Shown: positions 16,804-24,917, counted from the stretch's first letter. The stretch is DNA of 64,000 bases from Clostridiales bacterium 38-18 (GCA_001897605.1 MKTL01000022.1:33030-97029), one strand, 5' to 3'. The notes: generated by a model not told the origin, from the letters alone. Made by a program: numbers and translations.

Positions 16804-16837
16804 AAGGACTCTGACAAAGATGTCAAGGTCCTTCTTT
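16804..16837. terminator. Bidirectional terminator between the CHAD and DUF3787-like genes
   Basis: AAGGAC...TGACA, loop AAGA, TGTCA...GTCCTT, then CTTT on the right and A-run on the left, so it can serve both convergent genes. Confidence 0.8.
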
Positions 16838-16853
16838 ATTTGCAAATTAAACA

Positions 16854-17012
16854 TTACTTTTCGTTTTCTTCAACCCATTCCTTTGCATTTTCAACGGCCA
16901 TCTCAGATGGTAGGTTGACGTGTGAATCTCTTTCGTATTTTTTAGCGTCGGTCCAAGCTTCGGTTTGGCTTGCCCCTAGCATTGCTTTTGATTTTTCATT
17001 AAGCTCTTTCAT
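16854..17012 (-). CDS. Small DUF3787-like protein (52 aa)
   Basis: This short gene reads MKELNEKSKAMLG at its start and EMAVENAKEWVEENEK at its end. It has a clear AAGGAGG ribosome site seven bases before the ATG. The middle (TEAWTDAKKYERDSHVNLPSE) and the NAKEWVEENEK tail resemble the small clostridial family DUF3787 (AW...SxVxxPxxxxVxxAKEWVDENxK). The name is from memory and moderately sure; that it is a real gene is well supported by the ribosome site, the codon pattern and the flanking bidirectional terminator. It is acidic, soluble and without membrane segments. Function is unknown. Confidence 0.75.
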   Translation of the reverse strand: MKELNEKSKAMLGASQTEAWTDAKKYERDSHVNLPSEMAVENAKEWVEENEK

Positions 17013-17136
17013 AATGACCTCCTTGTAAAGTGTTTGATTAACGTATACCCTAAAGGATTAAAATTAAACGATAATATTTCTCATCCAGACACCTTTGTAG
17101 AAGTTTCGACGAATTTTAGATAACTCTTATAAATTG

Positions 17137-17145
17137 TGTTATACT
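17137..17145 (+). promoter_or_regulatory. Extended -10 promoter of the small exporter/BusR-like/LytSR operon
   Basis: TGT-TATACT is an extended sigma-A -10. It predicts a transcript start near 17152, which argues against the ATG at 17154 and for the one at 17181. Confidence 0.5.
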
Positions 17146-17180
17146 ATGCTTAAATGACATCACTTTCGATAGGAATAATT

Positions 17181-17663
17181 ATGGACTTAATTGTAAAACT
17201 TCTAGGAATCTTATCAGCAGAATTTAAAACAGCTGTAATTGCAGCAATGCCAATCATTGAACTAAGAGGGGCTATTCCATTTGGCATCTCCTATGGTCTG
17301 TCACCTGTTCATGCGTTTGTCGTGAGCTTTTTAGGGAGCATGTTGCCAGTCCCTATCCTTTTATTAGGCATCAGGCCAGTTTTTAAAATTTTAAGCCAAA
17401 CTCCGCTTTTGAAAAAGTGGGTGGATCACCTCAGTGTAAGAAGCATACGTAAAAGTAAGAACATTAAAAAATATGGCTTTTTAGGGCTGTTGATCTTTGT
17501 AGCGATACCTCTCCCGGGCACAGGTGTGTGGAGTGGCACTCTTGCAGCAGCACTTTTAGATATTCGATTTAAGACCGCCTTCCCAGCAATTTTAATTGGG
17601 AATTTCATTGCAGGCATGGTTATAATGGCGATAAGCTATGGTATTATAAATGTAATTATTTAA
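17181..17663 (+). CDS. Small multidrug export family membrane protein (COG2426)
   Basis: This 160-residue membrane protein begins MDLIVKLLGILSAEFKT; the chosen ATG follows TAGGAA, while an ATG nine codons upstream would sit on the transcript's first bases. Family marks are AAMPIIELRGAIPFGI near residue 20-35, FLGSMLPVPILLL, and the LPGTGVWSGTLAAALLDI loop with downstream helix, giving about four membrane helices. Pfam calls the family 'putative small multi-drug export protein', but transport of drugs is not established. It is followed 13 bp later by the BusR-like regulator and may be co-transcribed with it. Confidence 0.85.
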   Translation: MDLIVKLLGILSAEFKTAVIAAMPIIELRGAIPFGISYGLSPVHAFVVSFLGSMLPVPILLLGIRPVFKILSQTPLLKKWVDHLSVRSIRKSKNIKKYGFLGLLIFVAIPLPGTGVWSGTLAAALLDIRFKTAFPAILIGNFIAGMVIMAISYGIINVII

Positions 17664-17676
17664 GGGGATAATGATA

Positions 17677-18336
17677 ATGAGTATGACTAATGTTGACATG
17701 GTTGACACGGGAGCCAAGAGTGCTAGGTATGAGAGAATTGCCCTTGATATTGCCTATAGCATTCTCAACGAGGAATGGAAAATTGGGGAGCTAATCAAGG
17801 GAAGATCTACACTATCTGGTAAATATAGTGTTTCACCAGAAACCATAAGAAGAGCACTTAAGCTTCTTGAAGAGAAGAGTGTCGTAGAGGTAATTGAAAA
17901 GCGCGGCATACTGATTAAATCTCAAAAGTCAGCAGAGCTGTTTATTAAAGAAAGCCAGTCTAAAGACCGCGTTCTTTCTATGAGAGAAGATATCAGCAAA
18001 ATGATTCAAGAAAAACGTACCATTGAGGATATGATGATTGAAACGTTGGACACTTTGATTGAACAGGCGCTTATTATGAAGCATGTTGGAATCATACATC
18101 CACTTGAATTTAAAGTAGCGACGGGTAGCCATTTGATTGGTAAATCAATAGGTGAGGTTAAATTCTGGGAGCATACCGGTGCAACCATTATCGGCATTAA
18201 CAGAAACGGACAATTATTACTCTCTCCAGGTCCAAAGCTAGTGTTTTTTAGCGGTGACGTCGTCCTGTATGTGGGCAATGCTGCAGAAAACATCGAGAGA
18301 GTTGAACGATATGCAAACAAAAGGATTTCTGAATGA
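17677..18336 (+). CDS. BusR-like regulator: GntR winged helix fused to RCK_C (TrkA-C) domain
   Basis: This 219-residue protein has a GntR winged helix (about 12-78; ISPETIRRAL-type recognition helix in YSVSPETIRRALKLLEEKSVVEV), a helical linker (about 90-130) and a C-terminal RCK_C/TrkA-C domain (about 135-210; GSHLIGKSIGEVKFWEHTGATIIGINRNG...GDVVLYVGN). This domain order is that of BusR of Lactococcus and Streptococcus, a c-di-AMP-dependent repressor of an osmolyte transporter. c-di-AMP binding here is inference. The ATG at 17677 has AAGGGG nine bases upstream; the ATG two codons earlier is too close. Its stop overlaps the lytS start (ATGA), so it is coupled to the two-component genes. Confidence 0.85.
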   Translation: MSMTNVDMVDTGAKSARYERIALDIAYSILNEEWKIGELIKGRSTLSGKYSVSPETIRRALKLLEEKSVVEVIEKRGILIKSQKSAELFIKESQSKDRVLSMREDISKMIQEKRTIEDMMIETLDTLIEQALIMKHVGIIHPLEFKVATGSHLIGKSIGEVKFWEHTGATIIGINRNGQLLLSPGPKLVFFSGDVVLYVGNAAENIERVERYANKRISE

Positions 18337-20030
18337 TGATTTTGGCATTATCTATAGGTTTTCTTGAACGTCTGGGATTAATCGTAGTTTTTGCCTTGCT
18401 CATTTCCAGAGCAGTATTTTTTAAGAAATATGTAACCGGAGAGACGGACAGCTGGTGGGTGAAAATCCTATATGGTGTTTTCTGGGGATTGTTAGGTGTG
18501 CTCATGACTTTAATGGGGACACCTATTTCTGGTGGTGTAGCAAACTCGAGGACAATTCCCGTACTTTTATCAGGTATAATAGGAGGCCCTTTTGTAGGGA
18601 CGCTGTCAGGTGTCATTGCTGGCTTACATCGGATGCTCATTTTTGATGGTGGTGATTTGACTGCTTTTTCCTGTGGCGTCTCAACCATTGTGGCTGGTAT
18701 TATCGGAGGCTATTCGAAAAAAAGATTGGATGCAAAGCCACGACGATACTATGATGGCTTTTTTATCGGTATTTTAGTAGAGGTTATTCAGATGGGATTA
18801 ATTCTACTTTTAGCCTCGCCATTTGATGAAGCCTTTGCTTTGGTAAAAATCATCTTCTTACCAATGACCTTCCTCAACGCCCTTGGTGTTGGGATGTTTC
18901 TATATTTTATCCAACAAATATATGATGAAAATGAGAACGCTTCGGCTAGAATGGCACATTTGTCCTTACAGATCGCCAACCTGAGTGTTTCATACCTTAG
19001 AAAGGGATTGTCACAAGCATCTGCTAAGGCCGTATCAGAAATTATCTTCAAGCTAACACAATATGATGCAGTCGCAATAACTGATACAGATGTGATTCTA
19101 GCTCATCTTGGTGCAGGCGAGGACCATCATCAGTCAGGTAGCCCAATATGGACACAGAAAACAAGAGATGCTCTGCAGACAGGACTGATACAGCAGGCGC
19201 AAAGCTTGAAGGAGGTAGGGTGTAATCACGAAAGCTGTCAACTAAGCTCGGTAATTGTAGTCCCATTAAAGGTAAATGAACGGCCAATCGGTACGCTAAA
19301 GGTATACAAGACGAAGCCTAACGCCATAAATAAGCCTGACATCGAGCTGGTCAAAGGTCTCGGTACCCTATTTTCAACGCAGCTTGAGCTAGGCGTGATA
19401 GAAAAGCAAAAAGAAATGCGAGCTAAAGCAGAGCTCGTCGCATTAAGAGCGCAGATTAAGCCACATTTTCTTTTTAACGCACTAAATGCCATCATGTCTC
19501 TGACGAGAACCGATCCAGATAAGGCGAGAACACTATTACAAGAGCTAAGCGTCGTTCTAAGAAATGGTTTTAAAAATAGCGAGCCCTTTATTTCGCTTGA
19601 GGACGAGCTTCGCTTTATTGATGCGTATTTAAACATTGAAAAGGCGAGATTTCCAGACAAGCTAAACGTCGAAATGACAGTGGAGGATGCATTGACCTTG
19701 AAGCTACCACCGCTTATTTTACAGCCCCTTGTTGAAAATGCAGTTAAGCATGGGATTCAGAAAAAGCAAGGTCCAGGACACCTTAGAGTTGAGATTAAAA
19801 GAGAAGGTGAAGAGGTATTATTCACTATTAGCGATGATGGTGTTGGCATGCCGGAAGTACCAGTAAAAGCAACTATTGAGACCGATTATGAAAGCTCTGG
19901 AATTGGTCTACTAAATGTAAAGGAGCGATTGCTTAGCATCTACAGAAGAGAGCTTAGCATCATAAGTGCGCCAAATGAAGGGACATTAATTAAATTTTCA
20001 ATCCCTTATCAAAGAATAGAGGAGAATTAA
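18333..20030 (+). CDS. lytS: LytS-type sensor histidine kinase
   Basis: This 565-residue kinase has an N-terminal 5TM-5TMR_LYT membrane domain (about 1-190; GTPISGGVANSRTIPVLLSGIIGGPFVG and AGLHR), a GAF-like domain (about 215-350) and a LytS-type His_kinase segment with phospho-His in IKPHFLFNALNAI. HATPase_c follows (LVENAVKHGI, DDGVGMP, GIGLLNVKERL). Close relatives are LytS, BtsS and YpdA; BtsS and YpdA sense pyruvate in E. coli. The start ATG overlaps the stop of the BusR-like gene and the LytTR regulator follows after one base. The cstA-family transporter downstream suggests pyruvate or a related metabolite as signal. Confidence 0.93.
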   Translation: MMILALSIGFLERLGLIVVFALLISRAVFFKKYVTGETDSWWVKILYGVFWGLLGVLMTLMGTPISGGVANSRTIPVLLSGIIGGPFVGTLSGVIAGLHRMLIFDGGDLTAFSCGVSTIVAGIIGGYSKKRLDAKPRRYYDGFFIGILVEVIQMGLILLLASPFDEAFALVKIIFLPMTFLNALGVGMFLYFIQQIYDENENASARMAHLSLQIANLSVSYLRKGLSQASAKAVSEIIFKLTQYDAVAITDTDVILAHLGAGEDHHQSGSPIWTQKTRDALQTGLIQQAQSLKEVGCNHESCQLSSVIVVPLKVNERPIGTLKVYKTKPNAINKPDIELVKGLGTLFSTQLELGVIEKQKEMRAKAELVALRAQIKPHFLFNALNAIMSLTRTDPDKARTLLQELSVVLRNGFKNSEPFISLEDELRFIDAYLNIEKARFPDKLNVEMTVEDALTLKLPPLILQPLVENAVKHGIQKKQGPGHLRVEIKREGEEVLFTISDDGVGMPEVPVKATIETDYESSGIGLLNVKERLLSIYRRELSIISAPNEGTLIKFSIPYQRIEEN

Positions 20031-20031
20031 A

Positions 20032-20757
20032 GTGATTAGAGCAGTTTTAGTCGATGATGAACCATTGGCGATTCAAGAGCTCGAATACATCCTAAGTAAA
20101 ATCAGCTATGTTAAAGTGGTGAGCACTTTTACCGACGCGATGGCCGCATTAAAATTTATTAAGGTTGAAGAACCTGACGTGGTTTTTTTGGATATTGATA
20201 TGCCACAAATAACGGGTATACAGCTGACTGAACAGCTAAAGAAAGAGGGGGCACTAACACAGATTATCTATGCGACGGCATATGATGAATATGCATTAAA
20301 AGCATTTGATCAAAGCGCTCTCGATTATCTGTTGAAGCCCTATGATGAAGAGCGGATTTATGCTGCAGTACTAAAATTAAAGCACCGTGGACCGCAGCAG
20401 GTATATAAAGCGCCTAAATCAGCGTTACAGCGCCTACCCATTTGGATGGGTGAGAAAATGCTACTCATCAATTTTGACGAAATACTTTACTGCTCAGTGG
20501 AGAACAATAAGGCGAAGGTCTATACGGAAAAAATGTGTTATGAAGCCAATGATTGTCTTGTGAATTTAGAGGACAAGCTCCCGGCAGATCGCTTTATGAG
20601 AACACATCGTTCTTATATCGTCAACCTTTCAAAAATACAAGAAATATCGCCTTACTTTAACAATACCCTAGTGCTTAAAATTGAAGGTAGCAAAGAAGAA
20701 ATTCCAGTGAGTAGAAGCTACTTAAAGGCATTTAAATCAACGATGAATATCAACTGA
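20032..20757 (+). CDS. lytR: LytTR-family response regulator
   Basis: This 241-residue regulator starts at GTG 20032, with GAGGAG upstream. Its receiver domain (about 1-118) has acidic residues DDEP and phospho-acceptor Asp in VVFLDIDMPQITG. The C-terminal LytTR DNA-binding domain (about 135-238) shows ILYCSVENNKAKVYT, FMRTHRSYIVNLSKI and PVSRSYLKAF. LytTR regulators bind two direct repeats with about 21-bp period; exactly such a repeat lies immediately downstream of this gene and upstream of cstA. It therefore probably activates cstA. Orthology to YpdB/BtsR rather than LytR proper is likely but not proven. Confidence 0.93.
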   Translation: MIRAVLVDDEPLAIQELEYILSKISYVKVVSTFTDAMAALKFIKVEEPDVVFLDIDMPQITGIQLTEQLKKEGALTQIIYATAYDEYALKAFDQSALDYLLKPYDEERIYAAVLKLKHRGPQQVYKAPKSALQRLPIWMGEKMLLINFDEILYCSVENNKAKVYTEKMCYEANDCLVNLEDKLPADRFMRTHRSYIVNLSKIQEISPYFNNTLVLKIEGSKEEIPVSRSYLKAFKSTMNIN

Positions 20758-20764
20758 GTTTTTT

Positions 20765-20834
20765 TGCATTTAAAGTATGGATTTTTGCATTTAAATCTAA
20801 AAACATCATAAAGGCAACAAAAAGATGATACGAT
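20765..20834 (+). promoter_or_regulatory. LytTR direct-repeat operator and promoter of cstA
   Basis: TGCATTTAAA occurs at 20765-20774 and again at 20786-20795, separated by 11 bp, a 21-bp period. E. coli YpdB binds GGCATTTCAT-N11-GGCATTTCAT, the same geometry and core CATTT. Downstream, TGA-TACGAT (20826-20834) can serve as an extended -10, placing the repeat just upstream of the polymerase site, as for an activator. Confidence 0.72.
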
Positions 20835-20872
20835 GAGGGCGATTCATTATTAAGGATAAGGAGGCGTCTTAT

Positions 20873-22285
20873 ATGGTATCATTTTTGTTGTCAATAGTGG
20901 CGTTATTGGCGGGGTATTTTATTTATTCTAAAGTAGTTGAACGTATATTCGGAATTTCTCCAGAGGTAGAGACACCGGCAACGGCAAAAGCAGATGGTGT
21001 CGATTTCGTAGAGATGGATTGGAAGCGTGTTTTTCTCATTCAGTTCTTAAACATTGCTGGTCTTGGACCAATATTTGGAGCAATTGCAGGTGCGCTGTGG
21101 GGACCAGTTGCATTTCTCTGGATCGTATTAGGCTCTATTTTCGCAGGAGCAACACATGATTATTTTTCAGGAATGCTATCGGTGAGACACAGTGGTGAAA
21201 CCATTGGTGAAATCGTAGGTCGATATCTTGGATTAAGTGCAAAGCAAGTGATGAGAGTCTTCTCTGTGGTTCTTCTGGTTCTAGTAGGCGTTGTGTTTAT
21301 TTCAGGACCAGCAGGCTTACTACAAACAATGACGGGCATTAATAAATATTATTTCTTAGCACTTATTATTATATATTATATATTAGCAACGATTCTGCCT
21401 ATTGATAAAATTATTGGAAAAGTTTATCCAATTTTTGGTGCGGCATTAATCATTATGGGCGTTGGAATCATGGGTGGCATCCTACTTGGTGGCTACTCGA
21501 TTCCAGAAATCTCATTCCAAAACTTCCACCCAGCTCAAAAATCAATCTTTCCATTCTTGTTTATCACCATTGCATGTGGGGCAATTAGTGGCTTTCACGC
21601 AACACAATCCCCTATTATGGCGAGATGCCTTAAGAACGAAAGAGAAGGCAGACGCGTATTCTATGGTGCTATGATTGCAGAAGGTGTAATTGCTTTGATT
21701 TGGGCAGCAGCGGCAATGAGTTTCTATGGTAGTACCGAAGCATTAGCAGCAGCAGGTCCTGCGGCTGTAGTAGTCAATGACATTTCAACGACATTACTTG
21801 GCACCTTTGGTGGCGTCTTGGCTGTACTTGGTGTTGTTGCAGCACCGATTACCTCTGGGGATACGGCATTTAGAAGTGCGAGACTTGTAATAGCAGATGC
21901 TATGAACTTTAAACAAGACAAGCTTATGAGCAGATTTTTAATAGCAGTGCCACTATTTGTTGTCGGTATAGCGCTTTGCTTCATTGATTTTACAATAATT
22001 TGGAGATACTTTGCATGGTCAAATCAAACTCTTGCAACCATTGTTTTATGGACATCTGCAACCTATTTATATAAAAACGCTAAGCCTCACTGGATTGCTT
22101 CATTACCTGCGACCTTTATGACTGCGGTAGTTACATCGTATATCATCGTAGCTCCAGAAGGGCTAAAAATGTCTGAAAGCATTGGTCTGCCTGTGGGGAT
22201 CGGTGTTGCAGTAGTTACGTTTGCATACTTCCTTATGAAAGCAGCTTCGGAAGGTAAAGCGAGAGTAGCAGCTGACGAGGCATAA
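20873..22285 (+). CDS. cstA: CstA-family (carbon starvation protein A) transporter
   Basis: This 470-residue polytopic membrane protein belongs to the CstA family, known for pyruvate (BtsT, CstA) and peptide uptake. Family segments include NIAGLGPIFGAIAGALWGPVAFLWIVLGSIFAGATHDYFSGMLSVRH, SGFHATQSPIMARCLKNEREGRRVFYGAMIAEG and ITSGDTAFRSARL. It is shorter than the E. coli proteins (about 700 residues), as is usual in Firmicutes. The ribosome site AAGGAGG lies seven bases upstream. The LytS-LytR pair and the upstream direct repeat indicate induction by that system, probably for recapturing pyruvate or a related overflow product. It ends at a strong terminator. Confidence 0.93.
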   Translation: MVSFLLSIVALLAGYFIYSKVVERIFGISPEVETPATAKADGVDFVEMDWKRVFLIQFLNIAGLGPIFGAIAGALWGPVAFLWIVLGSIFAGATHDYFSGMLSVRHSGETIGEIVGRYLGLSAKQVMRVFSVVLLVLVGVVFISGPAGLLQTMTGINKYYFLALIIIYYILATILPIDKIIGKVYPIFGAALIIMGVGIMGGILLGGYSIPEISFQNFHPAQKSIFPFLFITIACGAISGFHATQSPIMARCLKNEREGRRVFYGAMIAEGVIALIWAAAAMSFYGSTEALAAAGPAAVVVNDISTTLLGTFGGVLAVLGVVAAPITSGDTAFRSARLVIADAMNFKQDKLMSRFLIAVPLFVVGIALCFIDFTIIWRYFAWSNQTLATIVLWTSATYLYKNAKPHWIASLPATFMTAVVTSYIIVAPEGLKMSESIGLPVGIGVAVVTFAYFLMKAASEGKARVAADEA

Positions 22286-22322
22286 TAATCAAAGCAAACC
22301 ATTGTATCATTCATTAAATAAT

Positions 22323-22360
22323 AAGACGGCTCACTATCTTACGATGGTGGGCCGTCTTTT
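22323..22360 (+). terminator. Intrinsic terminator after cstA
   Basis: AAGACGGCTCAC and GTGGGCCGTCTT form a long stem with one wobble pair, followed by TTTT. Confidence 0.88.
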
Positions 22361-22393
22361 ATTAAGTAGCAAAGATTTTATTTGTGTATTGCA

Positions 22394-23092
22394 TTAGACT
22401 TCTCTAATAATACCGAGGGGGGTTTGTTCATGATCCTGTCCAAGTGGATTATCTTTAAGAATACGCACCATGAGATTCTTGTCAATGTCCTTATGAGAAA
22501 CGCCGAGAATAGCACCAGCTAAATCATTAATATCCACAACCGCTACCTTAACGCCACCAAGAGCATCACTAACTTCTTTAGCAACTTCATTAGGACGCGC
22601 TGGTCCTAAGACGACGTATTGATTGTAGGGTGGGAGTGTATTTGGTGTAGGACCGTCTATAGAGGTCGCTTTATATCCTGCGATATCATAAAAAACACCT
22701 TTTTTCCCAAAGGGTTTTGTTACGGCACTGGCTGCTGCAGCAAATAAAATTCTTGGGATACCACATTCTATAAGTGCCATCTCCATGGTTTCAGGCATTC
22801 CTAAACCGATACCAGCAGGGGTTTTAGTGACGTATTTTGAGAGTAGCTTTGCTAAGGGTCTTGGTTTAATTTCTTTTAATGGAATTGCTCTTCCTTGCGT
22901 AATACCAACAATTTTTTCGGTGACAAATAATAGGTCGTTTGACTGTACTATTTCACCTGCATATTGCTTAATAACAGAGATTAAATCATCCTCTCTCATC
23001 ACGACATGTGTCTTAATTGGTATTCTTAAAAATGTCTTACCGTCTATTTTAACCTCAGGCGGCTTTATCCTTCTGGTTGCTTGTTCGCTCAT
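22394..23092 (-). CDS. CofE-like protein (coenzyme F420-0:L-glutamate ligase family)
   Basis: This 232-residue protein belongs to the F420_ligase family (PF01996), whose archaeal members add glutamate to F420-0. Features: IPIKTHVVMREDDL near the start, DLLFVTEKIVGITQGRAIPL (the usual 'vvaqKvVSkaeGr' segment), and VAVVDINDLAGAILG near the end. The chosen ATG at 23092 follows GGAGG by eight bases; an in-frame ATG six codons earlier would lie upstream of that site. Many F420-lacking Clostridia carry such homologues with unknown substrates, and no other F420 gene is in this window, so the reaction here is undetermined. Confidence 0.8.
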   Translation of the reverse strand: MSEQATRRIKPPEVKIDGKTFLRIPIKTHVVMREDDLISVIKQYAGEIVQSNDLLFVTEKIVGITQGRAIPLKEIKPRPLAKLLSKYVTKTPAGIGLGMPETMEMALIECGIPRILFAAAASAVTKPFGKKGVFYDIAGYKATSIDGPTPNTLPPYNQYVVLGPARPNEVAKEVSDALGGVKVAVVDINDLAGAILGVSHKDIDKNLMVRILKDNPLGQDHEQTPLGIIREV

Positions 23093-23158
23093 GTAAACCT
23101 CCAAATTCAATAGTTACAATTTATTATATCATCAAATATAAAAGAGACAATGCCAAAT

Positions 23159-23231
23159 ACTAACAACCTAGTTGACTTTTATGAGTTGTTAGTGTATAAT
23201 TGTGACAACTTATATTACAAACTAAGTTGTC
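23159..23231 (+). promoter_or_regulatory. Strong sigma-A promoter flanked by two perfect palindromes
   Basis: TTGACT (23172-23177), 17-bp spacer, TATAAT (23195-23200). One perfect 9-bp inverted repeat, ACTAACAAC (23159-23167) with GTTGTTAGT (23185-23193), brackets the -35 box. A second, GACAACTTA (23204-23212) with TAAGTTGTC (23223-23231), lies just after the predicted transcript start. Both share a CAAC/GTTG core, which suggests a two-operator repressor site. Confidence 0.75.
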
Positions 23232-23278
23232 AGCACGACGACATTATTGTTTTTATATGCATAGAAAGGAGGACTTCT

Positions 23279-24001
23279 ATGATTTTGAATCAAGGTTATT
23301 TAGTTAAAAGAAGAACATCCACAAGACAAGTAGAGCCGTATACCATGCGACTGGTTGAAGCAAAGGAAATTGACCGTGTTATGCAGCTACAGCATCAAGT
23401 CTATGAAGGACTGCCTAATAAACAAGTGCTGTATAAGGACACGAAGATTGAAATGCTAGACGATCTATACAATGGTGCATTAATTATAGGTGTTTTTAAT
23501 TCTGAGGATCGATTGATTTCATATCGATACATCAGCTTTCCAGGTAAATCAAATAAAAATCTTGGGAATGACATACAATTATTAGAAAGTGAACTCGATC
23601 GAGTGGTTCACCTTGAAACCACATTAGTAGATCCCCAATATAGAGGTAATCGTCTTCAATCCTTAACACTCTCAAAAGCAATAGAGCTAATTGAACCGAT
23701 GGAAATGAAGCATCTGCTCTGTACGGTTTCACCTTATAACCTATTTTCACTGTATAATATCATGTCTGCGGGACTGAATATTAAAGCTCTAAAGAGAAAG
23801 TACGGTGACGAAGCTCAAAATGGTATGTGGCGCTTTATTCTGCATAAGGATATTTCAGACGATATTGCTTGGAATGATTTAAATGCGAAATCTCTAAAAA
23901 TGGATAGCCTACTAGAACAAAAATTTTTGATTGAAAAAGGTTATGTCGGATATAAATTGAACAAGGATACACAAATGATTCAATATTCGTTAGCCAATTA
24001 A
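23279..24001 (+). CDS. GNAT-family acetyltransferase-like protein
   Basis: This 240-residue protein starts at the ATG at 23279, behind AAAGGAGG. A GNAT fold is suggested by YTMRLVEAKEIDRVMQLQHQVYEGL (strand/helix 1), LIIGVFNSEDRLISYRYISFP (central strands) and HLETTLVDPQYRGNRLQSLTLSKAIE, where DPQYRGNRLQ corresponds to the acetyl-CoA pyrophosphate loop (Q/R-x-x-G-x-G/A). NLFSLYNIMSAGL matches the usual late 'Np.s.rly.k.GF' region. Acceptor substrate unknown. A dedicated strong promoter with twin palindromes implies tight control, and a terminator follows. Confidence 0.72.
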   Translation: MILNQGYLVKRRTSTRQVEPYTMRLVEAKEIDRVMQLQHQVYEGLPNKQVLYKDTKIEMLDDLYNGALIIGVFNSEDRLISYRYISFPGKSNKNLGNDIQLLESELDRVVHLETTLVDPQYRGNRLQSLTLSKAIELIEPMEMKHLLCTVSPYNLFSLYNIMSAGLNIKALKRKYGDEAQNGMWRFILHKDISDDIAWNDLNAKSLKMDSLLEQKFLIEKGYVGYKLNKDTQMIQYSLAN

Positions 24002-24048
24002 GCCCTTAGTAGTTTAACTTCATGTTCAGATATTCCTCCACTTATTTC

Positions 24049-24080
24049 AAACTTTCACTTACGTGAAAGTTTTTTTCTTT
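24049..24080 (+). terminator. Intrinsic terminator after the GNAT gene
   Basis: AAACTTTCAC, loop TTAC, GTGAAAGTTT, then a T-run: a perfect 10-bp stem. Confidence 0.92.
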
Positions 24081-24150
24081 TTTGGGAGTAAACGGCTCAT
24101 TATTAGGTATAAATTCAGAAACATAATTAGTTATTAGAAGCATAGTCACT

Positions 24151-24163
24151 GTTTAAGTTAAAC
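24151..24163. repeat. Perfect palindrome upstream of the split sensor kinase
   Basis: GTTTAA-G-TTAAAC is a 6-1-6 palindrome about 35 bp before the kinase start codon. It may be an operator; no convincing -10/-35 pair was seen around it. Confidence 0.35.
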
Positions 24164-24197
24164 GAGATGTGTACATATCACAAGGTAAGGTGAATAT

Positions 24198-24905
24198 ATG
24201 AAGTGGATTGATGTAGAAACACAATACAAGGCACTTTTCGATCGTAGTCATGATGCTATATTTCTTTTAGATTTATCTGGACATCATATTGTATCGAATC
24301 AAAAGGCTGCTGAGATATTTGGCTATTCTACTGAAGAGCTTATTTCTCTTGGCTATAAAGATCTTTCAGCGGAAATTGACGAAAGTCAGGCGATGTTAAA
24401 AAGATTAATAAACGGTGAAGATATTGGCATCTATCGACGCAAATTTCGACATAAGGATGGGCACATTATTCCTGTTGAGATCGACATTGAGTTGGTAAAA
24501 AGTAGTAAAGGAATTCCTATATATTTTCAAAGTATTATAAGGGACGTTAGTGATCGTGTCGCAGATGAAGAAAAAATCGCTGCTTATACGGCCCTACAGC
24601 TTACACTTTTAGAGACGACCATCGAGCTGATGGGGAACCCAATAGAGCAAAGTGATAAGAGTATCAACCAGTTACTTGAGCGTATTGGACAGTTTTATGA
24701 AATTGATCGCGTCTATTATTTTAAGTATGACTTAGTCAATCAAATGATGACCAACGCGTTTGAATGGTGTGGTAGCGACATTTTGCCTCAGATTGACCTC
24801 TTGAAAAATATACCCTTTTCTGACTTTCCAGAATGGGTTGAAGCACACATGAGGGGGAGCAATATTCGGTATGATGAGGTTGCAACTATGCCTGACGGTG
24901 CTTAA
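24198..24905 (+). CDS. PAS-GAF sensor module, 5' part of an interrupted hybrid-type histidine kinase
   Basis: This 235-residue frame contains a PAS domain (about 8-125: YKALFDRSHDAIFLLDLSGHHIVSNQKAAEIFGY, then FRHKDGHIIPVEIDIELV and IIRDVSDR) and the first half of a GAF domain (about 140-235). It stops at TAA 24903-24905 in the middle of the GAF domain, after MPDGA. The downstream kinase frame continues in the same reading frame, so a single nonsense codon separates the two; homologous GAF domains read '.PDGxLKxxLxxQGIKS'. A Leu TTA to TAA change would explain it. Either this is a recent pseudogene, a sequence error, or two polypeptides are made. Confidence 0.8.
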   Translation: MKWIDVETQYKALFDRSHDAIFLLDLSGHHIVSNQKAAEIFGYSTEELISLGYKDLSAEIDESQAMLKRLINGEDIGIYRRKFRHKDGHIIPVEIDIELVKSSKGIPIYFQSIIRDVSDRVADEEKIAAYTALQLTLLETTIELMGNPIEQSDKSINQLLERIGQFYEIDRVYYFKYDLVNQMMTNAFEWCGSDILPQIDLLKNIPFSDFPEWVEAHMRGSNIRYDEVATMPDGA

Positions 24906-24917
24906 AAGGAAAGCTTA

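Noticed and set aside
24903-24905. Recoding (selenocysteine or pyrrolysine) at the kinase's internal stop
   Set aside because: The codon is TAA, which is not used for either residue, and no SECIS-like structure was seen; mutation, error or re-initiation is simpler.
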